Below, one piece after another: positions 15,946 through 22,723 of a stretch of 64,000 nucleotides of DNA (position 1 is the first letter of the stretch; each line of letters starts with the position of its first letter). Source of the stretch: Lysobacterales bacterium (GTDB lineage Bacteria; Pseudomonadota; Gammaproteobacteria; Xanthomonadales; SZUA-36). Below the pieces are notes generated by a model that saw nothing but the letters and a program-made list of their open reading frames with translations, did no database searches and had not been told where the DNA came from. The DNA is taken from assembly GCA_013001885.1 (NCBI GenBank), contig JABDLD010000009.1, forward strand, positions 1 to 64,000, written 5' to 3'. Position numbers and translations under genes: made by a program.

Positions 15946-16683
15946 TTATTCTGACTTGAGAAAGGGCCGGAACAGACCGTACTGCCAACCCCTCATGGCC
16001 AGCACCAGCGTGGTTCCCTGGCGCTGCTCCAGGTTCAGGGCGGCGTCATCGTTGTTCAACAGATCGAATTCCCTCGCCAGGCGCCGGAGTTTGCGCTGGA
16101 ACTCGGCATTACTCTGCGGTGACAACATCCCGTTCAGAACGACCAGGCACTCGTCGTCGCCGCTGAACCGGGTGTTGAAAAACTCCTGGCTGATCTTCTG
16201 CTGGAAAAACAGCTGGATCGGCCCATTCTCCCGCCAGCTGAAGTTGGGCGCCACTCTCAGCCTGATCCGGTTTTTCGGCAACAGTTCGATGATTCTCAGA
16301 CGGTCGAGCCGGGCCAGGTAGCGGATACATTCAGTTTCGCTCAAGCGGTAGAAGGAAAGGATGTCCTCCATGGTCCACCGGTTGAGCACACACACCGCGA
16401 TCAACGTGAGCATGACGTCTTTGGTAATCTCGGCTTCCTGCTCAACGGTAAGTTGCTGAATATGCTGTTGCTGCTCGTTCATCATTTGCACGAGATCCGC
16501 GATTTCAATTTCCAACAACTGGCAAACCTGGTCCAGGCGATGCAATGAAAAACTCTGTTGCGAAAAAAGGCGTTTGACGCTGGCCTCGGTCAGCCCAAGC
16601 GCGTCGGCAACGTCTGAATAGGTTTTACCCTGAGCTTTCAGGGCCATCTTGAGTGTCTTGATCAGTTCACGTGTCTGCGCCAT
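15946..16683 (-). CDS. XRE-family transcriptional regulator
   Basis: The 245-residue protein carries an N-terminal Cro/CI-type helix-turn-helix (about 8-65: MALKAQGKTYSDVADALGLTEASVKRLF). A coiled, Gln-rich stretch follows (about 70-85), then a C-terminal region (about 95-245) that may form a ligand-binding or dimerisation domain; 'MEDILSFYRLSETECIRYLARLDRLRIIELLPKNRIRLRV' in it looks like a second winged-helix-like unit. It is upstream of and codirectional with the VIT/VWA-rhombosortase pair, with an operator-like dyad between them. Control of that pair is inference. Confidence 0.8.
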   Translation of the reverse strand: MAQTRELIKTLKMALKAQGKTYSDVADALGLTEASVKRLFSQQSFSLHRLDQVCQLLEIEIADLVQMMNEQQQHIQQLTVEQEAEITKDVMLTLIAVCVLNRWTMEDILSFYRLSETECIRYLARLDRLRIIELLPKNRIRLRVAPNFSWRENGPIQLFFQQKISQEFFNTRFSGDDECLVVLNGMLSPQSNAEFQRKLRRLAREFDLLNNDDAALNLEQRQGTTLVLAMRGWQYGLFRPFLKSE

Positions 16684-16799
16684 AACTTTCCGGTAAAGGC
16701 CTTGTTGATGGTTCGATCATACTACCGTGCGCCGGTTGAATATCGCTCGCGAATCTTGTTGCGGCCCCGAGTTGGACGGTCACCAGTCCCCCGCCGCAT

Positions 16800-16813
16800 T
16801 TGACTTATATCAA
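16800..16813 (+). promoter_or_regulatory. FNR/Anr-type binding site
   Basis: TTGACTTATATCAA matches the FNR consensus TTGAT-N4-ATCAA in 9 of 10 positions. A TAATTT-like -10 lies near 16834, consistent with a class II site centred about -41.5 on the plus strand. Genes downstream are anaerobic-type multiheme cytochromes, which supports oxygen-responsive control. Confidence 0.6.
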
Positions 16814-16912
16814 TAAAGTTTAATATTCCAGACTAATTTGCTGACTGGCCCACGCAGCAAAACTGCTTGCAGCGGGGCAGTTTACACGCCGTGAGTTTCT
16901 ACGTGGAACAGT

Positions 16913-16942
16913 AAAAAGGCGCTACACACAAGGTGTAGCGCC
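16913..16942 (-). terminator. Minus-strand intrinsic terminator
   Basis: A perfect 10-bp stem GGCGCTACAC / GTGTAGCGCC (16918-16927 with 16933-16942) has T-run TTTTT only on the minus strand (16917-16913). No minus-strand protein gene lies upstream, so it may end a small RNA or antisense transcript. Confidence 0.55.
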
Positions 16943-17019
16943 GGATCGTAGACAGCTACCGACAGTGGCCGTTAACTGCTTACGAGGAGACCACTAATTA
17001 CGACTCGACTCTATGCCTG

Positions 17020-17063
17020 CGAACCTTAACCTAAGCTTAAATTGCATTTAAGGTTCGGTTAAG
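17020..17063. repeat. Inverted repeat with two competing pairings
   Basis: CGAACCTTAA (17020-17029) pairs perfectly with TTAAGGTTCG (17048-17057). CTTAACC (17025-17031) can instead pair with GGTTAAG (17057-17063). On the plus strand TTTTCTC follows. It may be a weak terminator, attenuator or protein-binding dyad in the leader of the octaheme gene. Confidence 0.45.
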
Positions 17064-17195
17064 TTTTCTCCCAATACCCTAGGCCTGCACCCGTTCTGGT
17101 GAGGCCGAAACGAGCGACAAAAAACGATTTTGCGCCTCCTCCCGAGCGGAAGCTGAAGAAACCGTTTTCTACGTCGTAACTACGAGGAGAAAGAA

Positions 17196-18806
17196 ATGAA
17201 AGCCAGACTCTCGGCCGTATTGCGTTCACGTGCGGCGTTAACCATCGCTGCTTTGCTCATATCAGGCTTGCTGGTGCTGCCCATGGCCGGCCAGGCTGAT
17301 GTCAAAGCAGCTCCCATCGGGCTTGAGAAATCCGCATTGAGCACGCCCGAAGACTTCATGGAATACGCATCGATTAATGATGTAAATGTCCATGAGCTCT
17401 ATTTCAGCGTCGTTTTGTACGAAGGCACCGAATCCTGCATGATGTGCCACGAGAAGGAAGCTCTCGCGGCCCTCGAAATGGGCCATTTCAAATGGGAAGG
17501 CGAATCCGACCGGATCGTCGGACTCGAAGGCGAGGCCCACGGCAAGAATGACTTGCTGAACAATTTCTGCATCGCGATCCCCAGCAATGAAGGCCGCTGC
17601 ACGCAGTGCCACGCGGGCATTGGATACAAAGACAAGTCTTTTGACTTTGAAAATCCGGCCAACGTCGACTGCCTGGCCTGTCATGATCAGTCCGGCACCT
17701 ATTCCAAGGAACCAAAAACGGCCGGCGCGCCCCCACCCGCGCTTGACCTCAATGTCGTGGCCCGCAGCATCGCGCTGGGCGGCGAACCCACCCGCAAGGC
17801 CTGCATCGGCTGTCACGCCAAAGCCGGCGGCGGCGACAACGTCAAGCACGGCGACATCTCTACCGACCTGATCGCCACAACGCGCGAATACGATGTCCAC
17901 ATGGGCACCGACGGCGGCGACCTGGCCTGCGTTGCCTGCCACGGCGCAAACCACGATCCCAAGACCGGTGACTACAATCACGGCAATGCCGGAATGTCGC
18001 TGCATTCTGTATACGAAGGTGAAATGAAACAGTGCGGCGACTGCCACGGCAGCGCAAAGAACATTCACGCCGGCACCGGCGCTGAGGATATGATTTCAGA
18101 AGGCTGGCATGACAAACTGGCTTGCCAGGTCTGCCATATCCCGGCGATCGCCCGCAAGATCTCAACCAAGACCGAATGGTACTGGTCCGATGCCGGCCAG
18201 AACATAAGCCCGGTGCCGGTCGACCCGGCAACCGGCCGACCTACCTATGACAAAAAGAAAGGCACGTTTGTCTGGTCCAACAACGTCAGGCCGGTGCTGC
18301 GCTATGCAAACGGCAAGTGGGCCCGCAAGGTGATTGGCGCGAACGATTCGTACGACACAGAACCGGTTCAGCTGGCCGTCCCACAAGGCAGCTACAGCGA
18401 CCCAGACGCCATGATTTACCCGTTTAAGCTGATGGTCGGCAACCAGCCGGTGGATACCGGAAACAAAACCATCCTGGTGCCCCACCTGTTCGGAAAGGCC
18501 GGCGGACCCAACCCCTACTGGGGCAAGTTCGACTGGAACCTCGCCCTGGCTGACGGCGCGGCCTACACTGGCCGGCCCTACAGCGGCGCGTACGGTTTTG
18601 TAGCCACCGAAGCGCTGTTATCGGTCAACCACGAAGTCGCGCCGAAGGAACAGGCGCTGGGTTACGGTCCGATACCGGACGGTTGCATCGACTGCCACAC
18701 CACCGATTACATTGAGTGGGATGAACTCGGCTGGACCGACGACCCGTTCAACGGCGGTGACCGCATCGAAGGTGAACGCGCGGCCCCCGGTTTGAAACTG
18801 GACTGA
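17196..18806 (+). CDS. Octaheme c-type cytochrome, tetrathionate-reductase family (OTR)
   Basis: The 536-residue product has a signal peptide (about 1-34) and eight CxxCH motifs (CMMCH first at 81-85, then CTQCH, CLACH, CIGCH, CVACH, CGDCH, CQVCH, CIDCH). Blocks such as KNDLLNNFCI, CTQCHAGIGYKD and VDCLACHDQSGTY match the octaheme tetrathionate reductase family known from Shewanella. Those periplasmic enzymes reduce tetrathionate, nitrite or hydroxylamine in vitro; the physiological substrate is unsettled. The ribosome site TACGAGGAGA lies 7 nt before ATG. It precedes an MtrA/MtrB-type pair and may deliver electrons to or accept them from it. A strong terminator follows. Confidence 0.85.
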   Translation: MKARLSAVLRSRAALTIAALLISGLLVLPMAGQADVKAAPIGLEKSALSTPEDFMEYASINDVNVHELYFSVVLYEGTESCMMCHEKEALAALEMGHFKWEGESDRIVGLEGEAHGKNDLLNNFCIAIPSNEGRCTQCHAGIGYKDKSFDFENPANVDCLACHDQSGTYSKEPKTAGAPPPALDLNVVARSIALGGEPTRKACIGCHAKAGGGDNVKHGDISTDLIATTREYDVHMGTDGGDLACVACHGANHDPKTGDYNHGNAGMSLHSVYEGEMKQCGDCHGSAKNIHAGTGAEDMISEGWHDKLACQVCHIPAIARKISTKTEWYWSDAGQNISPVPVDPATGRPTYDKKKGTFVWSNNVRPVLRYANGKWARKVIGANDSYDTEPVQLAVPQGSYSDPDAMIYPFKLMVGNQPVDTGNKTILVPHLFGKAGGPNPYWGKFDWNLALADGAAYTGRPYSGAYGFVATEALLSVNHEVAPKEQALGYGPIPDGCIDCHTTDYIEWDELGWTDDPFNGGDRIEGERAAPGLKLD

Positions 18807-18824
18807 GACAGGAGTTTTACATCT

Positions 18825-18858
18825 GGCCCGGGCAGTTTCTGCCCGGGCCTCTTAATTT
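18825..18858 (+). terminator. Terminator after the octaheme gene
   Basis: GGCCCGGGCAG (18825-18835) pairs perfectly with CTGCCCGGGCC (18839-18849) around a TTT loop. The following TCTTAATTT is only moderately T-rich, so partial read-through into the decaheme gene is possible. Confidence 0.7.
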
Positions 18859-18963
18859 CCGCAGAAATTGCTCTATGTCACGTAGTAATTAGTCCCAAGC
18901 GGCTACTCTTTTCTCCGGAAATACGTTTAAACTATTCCGTAAGGTTCTGATGTGGGAATAATA

Positions 18964-19884
18964 ATGAAGATACGCCTGACTACTTTGCCAACCCTTGTCC
19001 TGATAATGGCCTTCCTGGCCGCCCTGCCGGCTTATCTCGCCGCTGAGGAATACAGCTCCAAAGGAGCCGACACCTGCCTGATGTGCCACAAAGCGGCGAA
19101 GTGGGGCGTCATGCCCATTTTCAAAACCAAGCACGGTTCGCAGGTCGATCAGGACGCGCCGTTCTCGAACATGCAGTGCGAAGCGTGTCACGGACCCTCC
19201 AACGAACACGCGAAGGCCAAGAAAAAATCCGAAGTTCATCCAAAAATTACATTTTCGGAAGACAGTGAGGTGCCGGTCACGCAACAAAACGAAGTATGCC
19301 TCGGCTGCCATGAGAGCCACAATATGGGCTGGTTCGGCAGCCGGCACGAAAGCGCAGACGTCGGATGCGCCTCCTGCCATGCCGTGCACGAGGAACGCGA
19401 CCCGATGTTCGACCCGCTGACGCAGCAGGAAACCTGCTTCCAGTGCCACCAGTCAAATCGAGCCGCCACTTTCAAGCCATACGGCCACCCACTGCGTTTT
19501 GGCAGCATGGCCTGCAGCAGCTGCCATAACGTACATGACGGCAACAGCGATTTCCTGCTGGTGGAAGACAATGTCAATGACACCTGCTACAGCTGTCACG
19601 CCGAGAAACGCGGCCCGTACCTTTGGGAACACGCGCCGGTCACGGAATCCTGCTCACTGTGCCATGAACCACACGGCAGCAATCACCCCGCGATGCTGAC
19701 CAAGCGCCCGCCACTGCTGTGTCAGCAGTGCCACTCGGCCAGTGACCATCCTGGCGAAGCCTATACCAGCGAGGATATAGGAGGCAGGACCAACAGCCGG
19801 TTCCTGCTGGCTCGCGGCTGCATGAATTGCCACAGCCAGGTGCACGGATCCAATCACCCGTCCGGCTCGTCACAGATGAGATAG
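18964..19884 (+). CDS. Decaheme c-type cytochrome, MtrA/DmsE type
   Basis: The 306-residue product has a signal peptide (about 1-27) and ten CxxCH motifs (CLMCH, CEACH, CLGCH, CASCH, CFQCH, CSSCH, CYSCH, CSLCH, CQQCH, CMNCH). Length and the 'HGSQVDQDAPFSNMQCEACHGP' and 'CSSCHNVHDG' blocks place it in the DmsE/MtrA/PioA family. Such proteins form a periplasmic wire that inserts into an MtrB barrel. An MtrB/PioB gene follows after 14 nt. ATG 18964 is preferred over GTG 18952. Confidence 0.9.
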   Translation: MKIRLTTLPTLVLIMAFLAALPAYLAAEEYSSKGADTCLMCHKAAKWGVMPIFKTKHGSQVDQDAPFSNMQCEACHGPSNEHAKAKKKSEVHPKITFSEDSEVPVTQQNEVCLGCHESHNMGWFGSRHESADVGCASCHAVHEERDPMFDPLTQQETCFQCHQSNRAATFKPYGHPLRFGSMACSSCHNVHDGNSDFLLVEDNVNDTCYSCHAEKRGPYLWEHAPVTESCSLCHEPHGSNHPAMLTKRPPLLCQQCHSASDHPGEAYTSEDIGGRTNSRFLLARGCMNCHSQVHGSNHPSGSSQMR

Positions 19885-19898
19885 GAGGCACAGCAGAG

Positions 19899-21986
19899 AT
19901 GAAACGCCACACAAAAAACAAACTTCTGGTCGCGCTGAGTGCTTCTGTCCTGTTGCCTTTCAGCACCCCAATCCTGGCCGAAGAGACGGCCGCCCCGGAC
20001 ATGTCCAAGTGGGTCTGCAAACTTTGCGCGATCTCCGGCGGCTGGTTTGGTGAATGGGAACTGGGCCTGATTCTTGTTGACCAGCCCACACCTCGGTTTG
20101 CCGATTACCGCGGCCTGGATGATGAGGGTTTTTATCTGAAAGCAGACGGCAATGCCCGCTACCTCGATGAAAAGGGCTACTACTTCGATTTTTACAGCCG
20201 CAACCTGGGGCTGGACAGCCGGATGCTCGACATGCGCGGCGGCAAGCAAGGGTCTTTCGAATTACGCGCCGGGTACAGCGAAATTCCGAGATACCTTGGT
20301 TACGGCACGGTCACGCCCTACCTGGGCGTGGGTACCGACACACTGGTGCTGCCGGAAGACTGGAGCATCAGCGGCGGCAATGCCTTTATGGCTCCAACCA
20401 GCCTGGAAAGCAAGCGCAAGACCCTGGACGCCGGCGCCACCATCAAGCTGGGGCGCTCCTGGAGGATCCTGGCGGAATACGAACGCCAGACCCGGGACGG
20501 CACGCGGACGTTCGGCGGCGGCGTGTTCCCTTTCAACGCGGCCATGTTCCCCGGACCGCTCGATTACACGACCAACCTGTTTGACGTGGGACTGGAATAC
20601 GCGGGCAAACGCGGACAGGCGCGGCTTGAGTTCAGCGGCTCGGAGTTTGACAACGGTTTCAGTTCGGTAACCTGGGACAGCCCTTATGCACGCGGATTCG
20701 GCGATGAAGTTTCGCGCAGCGCGCTGGCGCCTGACAATAAGTATTCACGCGTGAGCCTGGCCGCTGCATTCAGGTTTTCCCAACGCTTCAAGGTTTCCGG
20801 CAAGGCTTACATGGGCAAGGCGAAACAGAACGTGGCTTTCCTGCCCTATTCCATCAACCCCCGGTACGAAGATCGGGAACTGCCGCGCCAGTCGCTGGAC
20901 GGCAAAGTGGAAACCTCGATGTACAATATTTCCGGCCGCGCTTACCTGCGCCTGGCCGATCGCCTGGACCTGACCGCCCAGTACAAGAAAGACGAGCGCG
21001 ACAATAAGACCCCGATCGATATCTACTCGCCGATATTACTGGAAGTATCCTCCAGCGATCCGCGCTCCAACCGGCCCTACAGCTACGACCGCCAGAAAGG
21101 CGCCATTGAGTTGCGATACCGGCCAACCTACAACATTCGTCTCAATGCAGGCGCGAAAAGAACCAAGCTGGAACGCACTTACCAGGAAGTCCGAAAGAAC
21201 ACGGAAGACGCTTACTGGGGTGAACTCCAGTTGACTCCCTGGGCCTGGCTGGACGCCAGGCTGAAGTATGAAGACCTGACGCGCGACTCTTCAGAGCATG
21301 AACAGGAAGGGAACTACGACCGCGCAGAACACCCGTTGATGCGTAAATACAACATGGCGGATCGCGACCGCAAGCGCTTTGCGCTGCAGTTCGATTTATC
21401 GCCGGCCGAACGCCTGGGCGTCAGCCTGAGCTACTACAAAACCGACGACGACTATAAAAACTCCGAGATTGGCCTGACCGAGGGCAACGAGACCAATTTC
21501 AACCTGGATATCAACTATGCGTTCGGCAAACATTCCACGGTTTACGGTTTTTACTCCCGTGAACGCATCAAATCCCAACTCGCCGGTGCGCCGAAACCTG
21601 CCGCAACCCCCTGGAATTCTTCCACGGATGACAAGATCGAGACCTGGGGCCTGGGCATTGCCGGCCGTATCGACGACAAGACGACTTACGGTGTTGACTA
21701 CGTGAAGTCGGTTGCCAACGGCAATATACTGACCGAAACCGGTGACGGCGAACCTCCGTTCCCCACGCTGTATTCGAATTTGCAGCGGCTGCAGCTCAGC
21801 CTGAACCATAAGTTCAATGATCGCTGGGGTTTCGGCCTCAATTTCCTGAAGGAGGAATACGATTCATCGAATTGGCAGGTTGACGGTTTCGGACCGCTGG
21901 ACATCAATGGCGTGCTTACCATGGGTGATGTCAGCCCGGAATATGATGCCTGGGCCATGAGCGTGTTCGCTACACTGAATTTTTGA
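19899..21986 (+). CDS. MtrB/PioB-type outer-membrane beta-barrel
   Basis: The 695-residue product starts at ATG 19899 behind AGGAGG. It has a signal peptide (about 1-25), then the CxxC pair WVCKLC typical of the MtrB/PioB decaheme-associated family. The rest is a series of alternating amphipathic strands ending in a C-terminal aromatic (LNF), as outer-membrane barrels do. It sheathes the MtrA-type cytochrome so that electrons cross the outer membrane. No outer-surface MtrC/OmcA-like cytochrome is next to it, so the final acceptor step is unclear. Confidence 0.9.
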   Translation: MKRHTKNKLLVALSASVLLPFSTPILAEETAAPDMSKWVCKLCAISGGWFGEWELGLILVDQPTPRFADYRGLDDEGFYLKADGNARYLDEKGYYFDFYSRNLGLDSRMLDMRGGKQGSFELRAGYSEIPRYLGYGTVTPYLGVGTDTLVLPEDWSISGGNAFMAPTSLESKRKTLDAGATIKLGRSWRILAEYERQTRDGTRTFGGGVFPFNAAMFPGPLDYTTNLFDVGLEYAGKRGQARLEFSGSEFDNGFSSVTWDSPYARGFGDEVSRSALAPDNKYSRVSLAAAFRFSQRFKVSGKAYMGKAKQNVAFLPYSINPRYEDRELPRQSLDGKVETSMYNISGRAYLRLADRLDLTAQYKKDERDNKTPIDIYSPILLEVSSSDPRSNRPYSYDRQKGAIELRYRPTYNIRLNAGAKRTKLERTYQEVRKNTEDAYWGELQLTPWAWLDARLKYEDLTRDSSEHEQEGNYDRAEHPLMRKYNMADRDRKRFALQFDLSPAERLGVSLSYYKTDDDYKNSEIGLTEGNETNFNLDINYAFGKHSTVYGFYSRERIKSQLAGAPKPAATPWNSSTDDKIETWGLGIAGRIDDKTTYGVDYVKSVANGNILTETGDGEPPFPTLYSNLQRLQLSLNHKFNDRWGFGLNFLKEEYDSSNWQVDGFGPLDINGVLTMGDVSPEYDAWAMSVFATLNF

Positions 21987-22008
21987 TTAATTCAGCACCC
22001 GGCCTGAC

Positions 22009-22665
22009 ATGACTGAGTCTTCATCCAAGGGCGCCACCTTGCGCCTGGTGGCGCTTGCAATCCTGGTCGGCGCGATCAGCGCCGTCGGCGGCATTTCATT
22101 ATGGAACGTCCTGCAGGGTCCCGAAAAATCCGCGTCTTCATCTTCGACCCTGATGATTTTGCCGGAACCGCGGGTCATAGCCGACTTCGCGCTGGTGGAT
22201 GACCAGAATCGGCCTTTTACGTTGGAAAACCTGCGTGGCCATTGGACCGTGCTGTTCTTTGGCTTTACCCATTGCCCGGACATTTGTCCCAGTGCCCTGT
22301 ACGACCTGAACCTGGTCAGCCAGAGCCTCGGGGAGTTAGCCGGCGAGACTCCGCCTGACGTCCGGTTTGTCTTTGTTTCTATCGATCCGGAGCGGGATAC
22401 GCCAGAAAAACTTGCGCAATACGTGGGTTACTTCAACCCGGAATTCACCGGCGTGACAGGCCCCGAGGAGCAACTCGCTCCGATGGCCATGCAGCTCGGG
22501 ATCGCCTATCAGATCGAACCGCATGACCCGGGCGCTGAGCAGTACGATGTTTATCACACCGCGAGTTTCTTGCTGACCGATCCCGATGGCCGCCTCCACG
22601 GGGTGTTTCCGGCGCCCCACGACGCCCAAAAAATCACCCATGACCTGGCGGCTGCGATTGATTGA
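22009..22665 (+). CDS. SCO1/SenC family protein
   Basis: The 218-residue protein has one N-terminal membrane anchor (about 12-32) and a thioredoxin-like domain with the copper-binding motif CPDIC (Cys89, Cys93) and His183 in YDVYHTASF. SCO proteins deliver copper to cytochrome oxidase or act as thiol-disulfide reductants. It follows the barrel gene by 22 nt, so it is probably part of the same transcript. Here it might keep cytochrome cysteines reduced, but copper delivery cannot be excluded. Confidence 0.9.
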   Translation: MTESSSKGATLRLVALAILVGAISAVGGISLWNVLQGPEKSASSSSTLMILPEPRVIADFALVDDQNRPFTLENLRGHWTVLFFGFTHCPDICPSALYDLNLVSQSLGELAGETPPDVRFVFVSIDPERDTPEKLAQYVGYFNPEFTGVTGPEEQLAPMAMQLGIAYQIEPHDPGAEQYDVYHTASFLLTDPDGRLHGVFPAPHDAQKITHDLAAAID

Positions 22666-22723
22666 TCTGTACCCGTCTGTCCGGTGCTATGATTAAATCT
22701 ACTGCGCAGGCTGAGGCGGCAAA

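Larger units (their letters stand above)
16684..17195. other. Non-coding 512-nt region before the cytochrome cluster
   Basis: No protein gene is convincing here. The region holds an FNR-type site (16800-16813), a hairpin with a minus-strand T-run (16913-16942), and a 10-bp inverted repeat at 17020-17057 that has an alternative pairing to 17063. It also has two copies of TACGAGGAGA exactly 200 nt apart (16981, 17181); the second is the ribosome site of the octaheme gene. If transcription starts near the FNR site, the octaheme mRNA has a structured leader of about 350 nt. Confidence 0.5.

Noticed and set aside
17013-17051. 12-codon mini-ORF in the octaheme leader
   Set aside because: No ribosome site at usable distance and no informative codon bias.
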